Shown: positions 36,176 to 45,794 of the stretch, piece by piece
Layout of the letters: every line of letters starts with the position of its first letter
Numbering within the stretch: the stretch's first letter is position 1
From: CAWGJF01 sp963822905
GTDB lineage: Bacteria > Bacteroidota > Ignavibacteria > Ignavibacteriales > Ignavibacteriaceae
Reading direction: 5' to 3'
Length of the DNA stretch: 64,000 bases
Assembly (NCBI GenBank): GCA_963822905.1
Contig: CAWGJF010000001.1
Span: 496,001 to 560,000 of the forward strand
Made by a program: the position numbers and the translations under genes
Notes under the pieces: model-generated
Database searches by the model: none
What the model was told of the DNA's origin: nothing
The model's input: the letters and a program-made list of their open reading frames with translations, nothing else

Positions 36176-39100
36176 ATGAAAAAGTGGCTCTCCATTCTTT
36201 CCAGGGGTTTGTTGTTTGTTTTTATTTATTCTCTTTATTCTTTCGCATCAACACCGGAAGGTATCCGGTTTATAAAATCATCAACAGGATATGTAATAGA
36301 TTTTACATTACCTTCATACCAGACATCTACTGTATTTGCCGGTGGGGAAGAATATCTGAATTTAATTGTTAAGGATTATGGGATAACATCAGAAGCGGGG
36401 TTGCCATCTCTTCCAATTATTTCTTTTAATGTTTGTATTAATAATTCTGAAATCCAGCCAGAGGTTCACATCTCAAGGTTAAACGATTCTGAAATAATTC
36501 TTGCTAATAAAATATATCCTTTCCAGATGCCCTGGGAAAAAAATCTGCCTCTTTCTGACAGACCATTTACAATTAACAGGGAATATTATAACTCTACAGG
36601 TAAAACAGATCAGCCATTTGTTAAAGTGTCTGAGCCATTTGTTATCGCCGGAGTTAAAGGTGTAACAGTTACAATTTTCCCCTTCAGTTACAATCCTGCA
36701 GCTAACAAATTAATAATTATTAATTCAGGTGAAATTGAATTGCTTTTAAACCACCAGGTTAATGCTGTTTCTGGTAAGTCGGCAGTTTTTGATAATTATC
36801 TCGATAATATCTTTGTTAATTATGATGGCATTAATGAAAATAAAGGGATGAACTATCTTATAATTACAGCTCCGGCATTTGAAATAACAATGCAACAGTT
36901 TGTTGATCATAAGACAAGCAAGGGTTATAATGTTGCGATGTTTAACACCGGAATAACAGGTACAACAACAACTGTAATTAAAAATTTTATACAACAAAGA
37001 TATGATGATTTACAAACCCGTCCCGATTATATTTTACTTGTAGGAGATGTTGCTAACATTCCTGCCTGGGTTGGTTCTGGCGATGGGAATCCAACAACCG
37101 ATTTAAAATATGCACAGCTTGAAGGTGGAGATTATTTTGCTGATGCTTTCATAGGAAGGTTTTCAATCTCATCTTCTACTGAACTTCAAAACGCAATTAA
37201 TAAATCTATCTATATGGAATCGTATGTCGGAACACTGGATAAGAAAAATATATTTATGGCTTCAACAGATAATTACCAGATAAGTGAAGGAACTCATAAC
37301 TATGTTATCGATAATTATTTCGATCCTGCAGGATATATTAATTTAAAACTTTATACTCATACTTACGGCGCTACAACCCAGCAATTAATTGATGCTTTAA
37401 ATGAGAACCAGGTCTTTGCAATTTACTCGGGTCATGGAAGCGAAACTTCCTGGGCTGACGGGCCGGTATTAGGTCAGCAGCAAGTTCGGGATTTAACAAA
37501 CACGTGGTTTCCATTTGTATTTTCTTTTGCCTGCGTTACAGGTTCATACCAGGTTTCTGAATGTTTTGGTGAAACGTGGCTGAGAACTTATAACGGTGCT
37601 TCAACGTTTTACGGTTCCTCGGTTAATTCATACTGGGATGAAGATGATATACTTGAAAGGAAAATAATTTATGCTCTGTTCGAGGATGATATAACAAGGA
37701 TAACACCGATGTTTGACATGGGCAAAATGTATCTTGTTAATTATTATGGTGGAATTACACCAACAACTTTGCGTTATATGGAAATGTATAACCTGATGGG
37801 TGATCCGTCTATGCCTCTTGTTCTAACAGTCCCTCCGGATCAAACTCCTCCTGATCCGGTAACAGATCTTTCAACAGTTAATCCGACATCCAATTCTATT
37901 ACTCTAAACTGGACAGCTCCTTATGATTCTACTTTTGGTGGAATTGCAACTTATGATATCAGGTATTCCTTAACGATGATTAATAATGATAATGACTTTA
38001 ACAACGCATCACAAAAATTATATGATGGACAATCAGACACAACAGGGACACCAAAATCTTTTTGTGTTGATGGTTTGGATTTCGGAAGTCCATATTACTT
38101 TGCAATCAAAGCAAAAGATATTTTTGATAATACATCTTCAATTTCGAATGTACCAGGCGAATCAACTTTTAATGCTCCCCAGATTTCATTTAGCGTTGAC
38201 TCAATGCATTGTTCGGTATTACCAAACAGTACACATACCGATAGTATATTAATTTCAAATGTTACCGGTTACAACTCAACACTTGACTATGAAATAGAAT
38301 TAACCAACAATACGTTCCCCGATAATTTATTTGCTAAAGTAGTTGGAGTGATATCCGGTCAGCGACAGACAAAAGAGAAGGGGAATGTTTCTGAAAGCCA
38401 CGGCGTAAGTATTAAAGGAAGCGGTGGACCAGATCTTTTTGGCTATGAATGGATTGATTCAAATGATCCTAACGGACCGGAGTATATCTGGAATGACATT
38501 TCAACTACTGGAACATTAGTAACAAACTGGCAGCCAACGGGAACTTTCGATGCTTTGGATGAAGGTGTCGCCGGACCATTACCACTCGGTTTTGAATTTA
38601 AATTTTATGATGAAGTCAAAACAGAAGTGTATGTGAGCACAGATGGTATTATCTCATTTGATAATATTACAACAGATATTTATTCAAATCAGTCGATTCC
38701 TAACTCCGGAAGCCCTGATGATTTTATTGCACCATTATGGGATGATCTTGACGGCAGAACGCAGGGAAGTGTTTATTATAAATTGGATAGGAATAAATTT
38801 ATTATTCAGTTTACAAACTGGCAGAAATATGCAGGCACCGGTTCTTTAACATTCCAGGTTGTTCTGCAATCGAATGACAGAATTTATATCTATTATAATA
38901 ATCTTGTGGGTGATTTAACATCAAATACGGTTGGAATAGAAAATTTTGACGGCAGTGATGGATTACAAATTGCAAATGATGCTTCGTATCTCGAAAATAA
39001 TCTTGCAATTCAAATCTCTGCTGAACCTGAATGGTTGTTTGCAAACCATTTTTCGGGAACAATTTATAATGGTAATTCATCAGCTTTAGTTCTAACAATG

Positions 39101-39787
39101 GTTACAGACGATCTGGAACTTGGTGAATATTCAATGGATATGGTTGTTAGTTCCAATGATCCGAATATTCCGCAAAAAACTATTCCAATAAGAATGACAG
39201 TTACAAATGAAGTCCCGGTTGAATTAACTTCATTTAATGCTGTTAACAAGGAAGGTGAAGTAACACTTCGTTGGCAGACTGCAACAGAAACAAACAACAG
39301 TGGATTTCAAATTGAAAGATTAAAAAATTCCAGGACTGAAAAATTGAATGATTGGAAAACCCTGGATTTTATTGATGGAAACGGAACAACCACTGAAGTT
39401 CATAATTATGTTTATACAGACGAGAGTGTAGAGCATGGAAATTATCTTTACAGATTAAAGCAAATAGATTTTGATGGGACAGTTTCATACAGTACAGAAG
39501 TTGAAGTTGAAATAAATGAGCCGAAGGACTTTGCTTTGTATCAGAACTATCCGAACCCGTTTAACCCAGCAACAACAATAAAGTTTGCTTTGCCAATAAA
39601 GACAAATGTTGTAATTTCAATATATAATTCGATTGGTGAAAAAGTAGCAGAATTATTCAGAGGAGAATTAGAGACGGGATATCACGAAGTAGTTTTTAAT
39701 GCAGAGAGATTATCGAGCGGAGTTTACATATACAGAATCGAAAGCGAACAATTTATTTCATCGAAAAAAATGTTGCTGATTAAATAG
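36176..39787 (+). CDS. C25 (gingipain-like) peptidase with FN3 and T9SS sorting domains
   Basis: 1203 residues. Signal peptide (about 1-24), a pro-region, then a caspase-like C25 domain with YILLVGDVANIPAW, His420 in YSGHGSETSW and Cys453 in FSFACVTGSY, the expected catalytic dyad. A fibronectin type III domain (about 560-660, DPVTDLSTVNPTSNSITLNW) and beta-sandwich domains follow. The tail LYQNYPNPFNPATTIKFALP to KKMLLIK is the T9SS sorting signal. It is a secreted or surface cysteine peptidase, related to gingipains and PorU. It lies between the two hydrogen gene clusters without an obvious functional link. Confidence 0.85.
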   Translation: MKKWLSILSRGLLFVFIYSLYSFASTPEGIRFIKSSTGYVIDFTLPSYQTSTVFAGGEEYLNLIVKDYGITSEAGLPSLPIISFNVCINNSEIQPEVHISRLNDSEIILANKIYPFQMPWEKNLPLSDRPFTINREYYNSTGKTDQPFVKVSEPFVIAGVKGVTVTIFPFSYNPAANKLIIINSGEIELLLNHQVNAVSGKSAVFDNYLDNIFVNYDGINENKGMNYLIITAPAFEITMQQFVDHKTSKGYNVAMFNTGITGTTTTVIKNFIQQRYDDLQTRPDYILLVGDVANIPAWVGSGDGNPTTDLKYAQLEGGDYFADAFIGRFSISSSTELQNAINKSIYMESYVGTLDKKNIFMASTDNYQISEGTHNYVIDNYFDPAGYINLKLYTHTYGATTQQLIDALNENQVFAIYSGHGSETSWADGPVLGQQQVRDLTNTWFPFVFSFACVTGSYQVSECFGETWLRTYNGASTFYGSSVNSYWDEDDILERKIIYALFEDDITRITPMFDMGKMYLVNYYGGITPTTLRYMEMYNLMGDPSMPLVLTVPPDQTPPDPVTDLSTVNPTSNSITLNWTAPYDSTFGGIATYDIRYSLTMINNDNDFNNASQKLYDGQSDTTGTPKSFCVDGLDFGSPYYFAIKAKDIFDNTSSISNVPGESTFNAPQISFSVDSMHCSVLPNSTHTDSILISNVTGYNSTLDYEIELTNNTFPDNLFAKVVGVISGQRQTKEKGNVSESHGVSIKGSGGPDLFGYEWIDSNDPNGPEYIWNDISTTGTLVTNWQPTGTFDALDEGVAGPLPLGFEFKFYDEVKTEVYVSTDGIISFDNITTDIYSNQSIPNSGSPDDFIAPLWDDLDGRTQGSVYYKLDRNKFIIQFTNWQKYAGTGSLTFQVVLQSNDRIYIYYNNLVGDLTSNTVGIENFDGSDGLQIANDASYLENNLAIQISAEPEWLFANHFSGTIYNGNSSALVLTMVTDDLELGEYSMDMVVSSNDPNIPQKTIPIRMTVTNEVPVELTSFNAVNKEGEVTLRWQTATETNNSGFQIERLKNSRTEKLNDWKTLDFIDGNGTTTEVHNYVYTDESVEHGNYLYRLKQIDFDGTVSYSTEVEVEINEPKDFALYQNYPNPFNPATTIKFALPIKTNVVISIYNSIGEKVAELFRGELETGYHEVVFNAERLSSGVYIYRIESEQFISSKKMLLIK

Positions 39788-39816
39788 TAAGCATTACACA
39801 AATTCTTGAACTACTA

Positions 39817-39845
39817 AAGACGGGTTTTATAGCCCGTCTTTTTTT
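39817..39845 (+). terminator. Terminator after the C25 peptidase gene
   Basis: AAGACGGG / CCCGTCTT stem, eight-base loop, then seven T residues. Confidence 0.9.
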
Positions 39846-39974
39846 ACTTTGAAATTTAAGTTCACATTTGGCAATTCTTAATGAATACTAATCTTATACT
39901 TTTATTACTGCTTTTCTTAATTGAGAATTAAAACTTCCAACAAGTAAGAAAAAACAACTTTCTTATCAATTGGG

Positions 39975-39992
39975 AATCACTTTAAATCACTT
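39975..39992. promoter_or_regulatory. Tandem AATCACTT repeat upstream of the hydrogenase promoter
   Basis: AATCACTT occurs at 39975-39982 and 39985-39992, ten bases (one helical turn) apart. It lies about 29 bases before the -24 box of the hydrogenase operon. It is a candidate activator site; no matching motif from a known regulator was recognised. Confidence 0.4.
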
Positions 39993-40019
39993 AAAGCCAA
40001 ATTCATTTTTTTAAGCACG

Positions 40020-40035
40020 TGGCACTTAAAATGCA
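40020..40035 (+). promoter_or_regulatory. Candidate sigma-54 (-24/-12) promoter of the hydrogenase operon
   Basis: TGGCACTTAAAATGCA matches TGGCAC-N5-TTGCW at every position but one (A for T at the first base of the -12 box), with GG and GC ten bases apart. It lies 59 bases before the ATG of the receiver gene, in the right orientation for the whole operon. Confidence 0.7.
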
Positions 40036-40093
40036 AAATATTTTTTTTGAAATATGACTTCTAAAATCAACAATAAAAATACAGGGAAATAAG

Positions 40094-40474
40094 ATGTCAC
40101 TAATTGCAATAATTGATGATGATTCTGATATCCTAGATGCTAGCTCGCTTGTGCTAACATCAAAAGGTTATGAAGTTGTTACAGCTGATAACCCGGATGA
40201 CGGATATAAAATTGTTAAAGAGAAAAACCCGGACCTTATCATTCTCGATGTAATGATGAATGAACCGGATGATGGTTTCTTTCTTGCTAAAAAATTCAGG
40301 AGAGAGAACATAGAAATCCCAATAATAATGTACACTTCGGTTTCTAAATCAATCGGGATGGAATTCGGAATTAACGAAATGGTTCCGGTTGATGATTTTG
40401 TTGAAAAACCAATTGCGCCGGATGTGCTTGTTGATAAGGTTGCAAAGTTGTTAAACCTGGCAATGAAGGAGTAG
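40094..40474 (+). CDS. Single-domain response regulator (receiver only)
   Basis: 126 residues, one CheY-like receiver with the acidic pair in IAIIDDDSDIL, the phosphoacceptor Asp in LIILDVMMNEPDDG, Thr in IIMYTSV and Lys in DFVEKPIAPD. There is no output domain, so it must act through protein contacts. It is the first gene of the hydrogenase operon, followed four bases later by the NuoE-like gene. The membrane histidine kinase at the operon's far end is the natural partner; that pairing is inferred from position. Confidence 0.9.
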   Translation: MSLIAIIDDDSDILDASSLVLTSKGYEVVTADNPDDGYKIVKEKNPDLIILDVMMNEPDDGFFLAKKFRRENIEIPIIMYTSVSKSIGMEFGINEMVPVDDFVEKPIAPDVLVDKVAKLLNLAMKE

Positions 40475-40477
40475 CAA

Positions 40478-40951
40478 ATGTTTATAGAAGAAAAAAATAC
40501 TCTCTCGGAGGAGATTGAAAACTATGTCAGTGAATACGGGGCAAATCGTTCCTCGTTGCTGCCTGTGCTTCAGGCAATCCAAAAAAAACATAATCACGTT
40601 AGCGATTTTGCACAGCAGGAAGTAGCAAGGTTACTGGATATCCATCCAGTTGAGGTTTATAGTGTAATTTCATTTTACTCATTTCTTCATTCAAAACCGC
40701 GGGGCAGAAACATCGTAAGGTTATGCCAGACAATTTCCTGTGACATGAAAAATAAAGATGCAGTCGTTGGAGCTGTTCAAAGAGAACTTGGAATTAAGTT
40801 TGGCGAAACAACTAAAGATAACAGGATAACACTTGAATACACCAACTGTGTTGGTATGTGTGACCAGGGACCGGCAATGATTGTGAATGAAAGAGTGTAC
40901 ACAAAGTTAAATCCTGAAAAAGTAATACAGATTTTAAATGAAATTAATTAG
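40478..40951 (+). CDS. NuoE-like [2Fe-2S] subunit of multimeric [FeFe]-hydrogenase (HydC/HndA type)
   Basis: 157 residues. Thioredoxin-like NuoE fold with four cluster cysteines in CQTISC and CVGMCDQGPAM. The N-terminal helical part (LLPVLQAIQKKHNHVSDFAQQEVARLL) is normal for 24-kDa-like subunits. In bifurcating hydrogenases this subunit passes electrons between the flavin subunit and the catalytic subunit. It is directly followed by the NuoF-like and HydA genes. Confidence 0.9.
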   Translation: MFIEEKNTLSEEIENYVSEYGANRSSLLPVLQAIQKKHNHVSDFAQQEVARLLDIHPVEVYSVISFYSFLHSKPRGRNIVRLCQTISCDMKNKDAVVGAVQRELGIKFGETTKDNRITLEYTNCVGMCDQGPAMIVNERVYTKLNPEKVIQILNEIN

Positions 40952-40962
40952 GGCTTAAAAAA

Positions 40963-42174
40963 ATGGAAGTTTTAAATCATACCAGAATTAACAGAACTGG
41001 CCCGGTTTTATTTTCTCAGTACGAGAAAGGCGAAGGAATAAAGAAAGCTCTTAATATTTCAAGAGATGATATTCTTTTTGAATTAAAAGAATCGGGTTTA
41101 AAAGGCAGAGGCGGTGCAGGTTTTCCAACGGCAACAAAATGGATGCTAACTGCTGTTGCTAATGCTGTTAAAAAATATATTGTATGTAATGCCGATGAAG
41201 GTGAACCAGGAACTTTCAAAGACCGCGTTCTTCTTCTTGAATATCCTGAATTAGTATTCGAAGGAATGGTAATCGCAGGCTACACAATCGGTGCTCAACA
41301 GGGAATAGTTTATTTACGCGGGGAGTATATATATATGCTTTCTGTTCTTGAAGAATACCTTCAGGAAATGCGGGATATAAATCTACTTGGAAAAAATATT
41401 CAGGGAACTGATTTCAGTTTTGATATTTCTATCAGGCTTGGATCAGGTGCGTATGTTTGCGGCGAAGAAACTGCTCTTATCGAATCGCTTGAAGGACACA
41501 GGGGCGAACCGCGGAATCGACCACCATATCCTGTAAATACTGGTTATATGGGCTGTCCGACTGTTGTAAATAATGTTGAAACTCTTGCATCTGTTCCGCA
41601 TATAGTTATGAAAGGCGGAACCTGGTATAAGAAAAAAGGAACTGATAAATCAACCGGTTCAAAACTTTTTTCTGTTTCGGGAGACTGTGAAAAACCCGGA
41701 GTTTATGAATTGCCCTGGGGAACAACTATCCGTGATTTGCTTGAGTTAGTTGCTGCGAAAAATACTAAAGCAGTTCAGGTTGGCGGTGCATCAGGAACCT
41801 GTATTCCCAAAAATCAATTTGACCGAAAACTTGGCTATGAACATATTGCAACCGGCGGATCAATTATGATTTTTGATGAAAGCCGGAATATGTTAAAGGT
41901 ACTGAAAAATTTCATGGAGTTTTTTGTGGAAGAATCATGCGGTCAGTGTACACCTTGCAGAGCAGGAAATGTTAAGCTGCTTGAAGGAATTGAAATGATC
42001 GAAAAAGGAAACTTCACTTTCAAGTATATAAACACTCTGAAAGATTTAGGTAGGACAATGCAGGTTGCTTCCAAATGCGGGCTCGGTCAATCAAGTCCGA
42101 ATCCATTTATTTCAATACTGGAAAATTTTAAAGAGGAAATCTTTCACACAAATGGAAACGGAGGCAAAGTATGA
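40963..42174 (+). CDS. NuoF-like NAD(H)/FMN subunit of [FeFe]-hydrogenase (HydB/HndC type)
   Basis: 403 residues. The FMN/NAD core is complete: LKESGLKGRGGAGFPTATKW, CNADEGEPGTFKDR, GSGAYVCGEETALIESLEG and the cluster motif SCGQCTPCRAGN. The N-terminal thioredoxin-like domain and the C-terminal two-cluster ferredoxin domain of HndC/HydB homologues are both absent, so this is the compact form. It should oxidise NADH (or reduce NAD+) and exchange electrons with HydA. Its last four bases overlap hydA. Confidence 0.9.
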   Translation: MEVLNHTRINRTGPVLFSQYEKGEGIKKALNISRDDILFELKESGLKGRGGAGFPTATKWMLTAVANAVKKYIVCNADEGEPGTFKDRVLLLEYPELVFEGMVIAGYTIGAQQGIVYLRGEYIYMLSVLEEYLQEMRDINLLGKNIQGTDFSFDISIRLGSGAYVCGEETALIESLEGHRGEPRNRPPYPVNTGYMGCPTVVNNVETLASVPHIVMKGGTWYKKKGTDKSTGSKLFSVSGDCEKPGVYELPWGTTIRDLLELVAAKNTKAVQVGGASGTCIPKNQFDRKLGYEHIATGGSIMIFDESRNMLKVLKNFMEFFVEESCGQCTPCRAGNVKLLEGIEMIEKGNFTFKYINTLKDLGRTMQVASKCGLGQSSPNPFISILENFKEEIFHTNGNGGKV

Positions 42175-44084
42175 ATAAGAAAGAATCCAGAGCACCGGTA
42201 AGTCAGAAAGCACATACGATAGAGCTTCCGGCGGATAATGAAGGATTAGGATCCAAAATTTCCATTGAAATTGATGGAAGAAAAATTTCCGTTCCATTCG
42301 GAAAAACAATTCTTGATGCATGTAAGGAAAACCAGATTCACGTACCTACACTTTGCCATCACCCTGATCTTTGTATTGCAGGGAATTGCCGAATTTGTGT
42401 CGTTGATGTTGAAGGAATGAGAACTCTGCAAACAGCTTGTTCATTTCCAATTACTAATCACATTAAAATAAAAACTACAACTCCTATGGTTCGTAAAGCA
42501 AGAAGACATATTGTTGATTTGCTTCTTAGTGAACATTATGGAGAATGTTATTCGTGTGTAAGAAATAATAATTGTGAACTGCAAACACTTGCGAAAGAGT
42601 ACGGAGTGGATAACTTTACCTTCGGACACATTGATAAACCGAAATTTGAAATTGATAAATCTTCTTTTTCAGTTGTCAGAGATATGAACAAGTGTGTTAT
42701 GTGTAAACGATGTGTCCGTACCTGTATTGACCTTCAGGAAGTTGGTGTACTGGAGGCAATTGACAGGGGATATGAAACACACATCAGTACATTTATGGAA
42801 AAGCCGCTTGCTGATGTAATTTGTATTAATTGCGGTCAGTGCATAAACCGATGTCCGACAGGTGCATTGCATGCTAATGATCCATCAGATGAAATTTGGA
42901 ATGCTATTGATGATCCGACGAAACATGTAGTTATCCAAACAGCTCCATCACCAAGAGCAGCAATCGGTGAAACATTTGGTCAGGAACCCGGTAAATCATT
43001 CACAGGCAAAATGAATACAGCTTTAAGAAGAATAGGGTTTGATAAAGTTTTTGATACGAATTTTACAGCCGACTTAACGATAATGGAAGAAGGGACTGAA
43101 TTAATTTTAAGACTATTCAAAGCTCTTGTTAAGAAAGATAAATCGGTAACACTTCCTCAGTTTACATCCTGCTCACCGGGATGGGTAAAATATCTTGAAC
43201 ATTTTTATCCTGAATATATTGACAATCTTAGCTCTGCAAAATCTCCGCAGCAAATGTTTGGTGCATTATTAAAAACATTCTATGCTAAAGAAACCGGAGT
43301 CGATCCGAAAGACATTGTTAGCGTTGCACTAATGCCTTGCTCAGCAAAGAAGTTTGAATGCAACCGTCCGGAAATGAAAGACTCTGGATATAAAGACGTT
43401 GACTACGGTTTGACAACGCGAGAGCTTTCCCAGATGATAAGAGAAGCGGGTATATTTTTACCAGAAATGCCTCAATCACATTTTGATGAACCATTCGGTG
43501 ATGCATCCGGTGCAGGATTAATTTTCGGTGCAACCGGCGGAGTAATGGAAGCAGCAATCAGAACAGTTATTGAATTAGTCACAGGTAAGAAAACCGAAGA
43601 CTTATTTGCAAATGCGAATATAATTCCATTAAGAGGTTTTGAAGGAATACGTTACTACGAACTTCCTATTACAGAAGTTGGTCCGGTACCTGATATATTA
43701 AAATCTCTTGTTCCTGACTGGAACTGGCTGAAAGGTGCGACACTTAAAGTTGCAGTTGCACATGGAACAGCAAATGCAAAGAAAGTTATGGAAGATATAA
43801 AAGCTGGCGGTAAATTCAGTCAATGTCACTTTATTGAATTTATGGCTTGTCCGGGTGGATGTCTAGGTGGTGGCGGTCAGCCAATTCCAACAACTGAAGA
43901 GATCAGGAAAAAACGTGCGGAAGCAATTTATAAAGAAGATGAATCTTTACCGTTAAGAAAATCTCATGAAAATAAATATGTAGCCTCACTTTATGATAAA
44001 TTTCTTACTGATGGTCCGTGCGGGCATCTTTCACACAAGTTGCTCCATACGCAATATGTAAAACGCGGTAAGTTTATAGCCTGA
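42171..44084 (+). CDS. hydA: [FeFe]-hydrogenase catalytic subunit HydA
   Basis: 637 residues. In order: a [2Fe-2S] domain (CHHPDLCIAGNCRICVVD), a His-Cys3 cluster motif (HYGECYSCVRNNNCELQ), two [4Fe-4S] motifs (CVMCKRCVRTC and CINCGQCINRCPTG), then the H-cluster domain. H-cluster motifs are FTSCSPGW (residues 331-338), MPCSAKK (388-394) and FMACPGGCLGGGGQP (from 557). This is the layout of trimeric NADH-linked, possibly electron-bifurcating enzymes. It reduces protons to H2 or oxidises H2. Maturases HydE, HydF and HydG are encoded about 6-13 kb upstream. Confidence 0.94.
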   Translation: MNKKESRAPVSQKAHTIELPADNEGLGSKISIEIDGRKISVPFGKTILDACKENQIHVPTLCHHPDLCIAGNCRICVVDVEGMRTLQTACSFPITNHIKIKTTTPMVRKARRHIVDLLLSEHYGECYSCVRNNNCELQTLAKEYGVDNFTFGHIDKPKFEIDKSSFSVVRDMNKCVMCKRCVRTCIDLQEVGVLEAIDRGYETHISTFMEKPLADVICINCGQCINRCPTGALHANDPSDEIWNAIDDPTKHVVIQTAPSPRAAIGETFGQEPGKSFTGKMNTALRRIGFDKVFDTNFTADLTIMEEGTELILRLFKALVKKDKSVTLPQFTSCSPGWVKYLEHFYPEYIDNLSSAKSPQQMFGALLKTFYAKETGVDPKDIVSVALMPCSAKKFECNRPEMKDSGYKDVDYGLTTRELSQMIREAGIFLPEMPQSHFDEPFGDASGAGLIFGATGGVMEAAIRTVIELVTGKKTEDLFANANIIPLRGFEGIRYYELPITEVGPVPDILKSLVPDWNWLKGATLKVAVAHGTANAKKVMEDIKAGGKFSQCHFIEFMACPGGCLGGGGQPIPTTEEIRKKRAEAIYKEDESLPLRKSHENKYVASLYDKFLTDGPCGHLSHKLLHTQYVKRGKFIA

Positions 44085-44099
44085 TTAATTTCTAATTTA

Positions 44100-44134
44100 G
44101 AATCCGGTAATAATTTGTTACCGGGTTCTTTTTT
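44100..44134 (+). terminator. Terminator after hydA
   Basis: GAATCCGGTAA / TTACCGGGTTC stem (one G-T pair), seven-base loop and a T run. It lies between hydA and the kinase gene, so the kinase may be only partly cotranscribed. Confidence 0.8.
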
Positions 44135-44157
44135 AATTTATTAACGGGAAAAATTTT

Positions 44158-45537
44158 ATGTTAAATCTTGTTCCTGAGTGGGCTCAGAATTATCAGGCAT
44201 TCTGGGATGGAATCAGGAAGAGAAATCTCTGGTTTATCAAACTTCGCTACAGCGCATTTGCAATGCTGTTGCTGTTTTTCATTTTTTCTATTTTTATTTT
44301 AAAAGTGAAATTCAGTACTACGCAGCTAATTGCCATATCTATTATTAATTTTTCAATCCTTTTTTATAATTTAATCTTGCACAAAGTACGAAAGCATTTA
44401 TCCTGCGACACAAAAAAATTTAACCCTTTAGATTTCTCTTTATTGCAGATAGTTCTTGACTTAATTGCACTGTTATTACTTGTTCACTACACAGGTGGAA
44501 TTGAATCACCTGTTTATATACTTTTCGTTTTTCATATGATCATAGGCAGCCTGATACTTCCCGGAGTCGTAGTTTATTCAATGGCACTGGTTTTTGTATT
44601 TAGTCTTTCCGGAATGATATTTTTAGAATATTTTAACAGCATACCTCATCATCATATCGCTGGTCTTTTTGGTTTTCACCTTTACCAAAATATTTATTTT
44701 ATAGGGTTAAATCTGGCTACATTTATTTTTATGATTTTCAGCAGTGTCTATATTGCGAACGGAATCGCAAGACAACTATACAAAAGAGAACAAGATCTTG
44801 TTGATTCGCTGAATAAAATAAACACAGCGGAGATAGAAAAGCAAAGATACATTATGGGAATTGTGCACGAAATAAAAACTCCTATTACCGCTGTAGTTTC
44901 ATTCCTCGATCTTATTCTTCAGAAATTTCTGGGTCCGCTTGATGAAATAGTTGAAGAAAAACTTGTTCGTGCAAAAAACAGGGCAGACGAAGGAATTCAT
45001 ATGATTAATGATGTTCTGAATATTTCCAAGCTCAAACTTTACAATCAGTTTGATGTTGATGAATTTAAACCGGAAGAAATTTTATGCCGTGTAATCAGGA
45101 AACAAAAAAGTGCCGCTGATGCACATATGGTCCATATTGAATACTATGATGAGCGAAGCGAAAAGAAAAACTTTAAAGGTGATAAATTTCTTCTTGATAT
45201 TGTATTCTCAAATTTGATCGGAAACTCCGTTAAGTACGGAAGAGAGAACGGTAAAGTAATTGTAACAATGAATAGCAACAAAGAAAATCTCATCATTACA
45301 ATTTCTGATGACGGACTCGGGATTCCTGAAAAAGATCTCCCGAAAATTTTTAATGATTTTTTCCGAGCCACGAATGTTAAAAAAGTTTCAGTTGAAGGCT
45401 CAGGATTAGGCTTATCGGTTGTAAAGCAAATAATCGAAAGACACAAAGGAACTATTATCGCAAAAAGCCCTTCTGAAATAGGGATTAAAGACTTTCCGGG
45501 AACAACATTCGAAATAACCCTCCCCATTAAAATTTAA
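44158..45537 (+). CDS. Membrane sensor histidine kinase
   Basis: 459 residues. Six predicted membrane helices (about residues 24-205) with a short external loop carrying HHHIAG between the last two. HisKA follows with GIVHEIKTPITAVVSFLDLI (phosphoacceptor His), then HATPase with NLIGNSVKYG, ISDDGLGIPEKDL and GSGLGLSVVKQI. There is no receiver. It is the likely partner of the receiver-only protein that opens the operon; the histidine-rich loop might bind metal. The signal is unknown. Confidence 0.85.
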   Translation: MLNLVPEWAQNYQAFWDGIRKRNLWFIKLRYSAFAMLLLFFIFSIFILKVKFSTTQLIAISIINFSILFYNLILHKVRKHLSCDTKKFNPLDFSLLQIVLDLIALLLLVHYTGGIESPVYILFVFHMIIGSLILPGVVVYSMALVFVFSLSGMIFLEYFNSIPHHHIAGLFGFHLYQNIYFIGLNLATFIFMIFSSVYIANGIARQLYKREQDLVDSLNKINTAEIEKQRYIMGIVHEIKTPITAVVSFLDLILQKFLGPLDEIVEEKLVRAKNRADEGIHMINDVLNISKLKLYNQFDVDEFKPEEILCRVIRKQKSAADAHMVHIEYYDERSEKKNFKGDKFLLDIVFSNLIGNSVKYGRENGKVIVTMNSNKENLIITISDDGLGIPEKDLPKIFNDFFRATNVKKVSVEGSGLGLSVVKQIIERHKGTIIAKSPSEIGIKDFPGTTFEITLPIKI

Positions 45538-45794
45538 ATTACCTTTAATATCTAACCGATTCAACGTTCCAACAATATTGCATTAAAAGGTGCTTATTTG
45601 CCATTTGGTTAATATTCATCAGGTTAATCAAATAAATTTAATAAAAATGAATGTTTTTGTTGGCTCATTGATTGGTAAGTGAATCTTCGGGTAATGGGAA
45701 TGATAAAAAATGCTCAGGAGATACAGCTAAACACTGAACTCCAAACGGAAAAACTAAAAATGTAATAGAATAAAATTAATGTTTAAGGAAGATT

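Noticed and set aside
45661..45676. Sigma-54 promoter of the propeller-like cargo gene.
   Set aside because: TGGCTC and TTGG each have one mismatch, and no enhancer octamer lies at the spacing found at the other loci.
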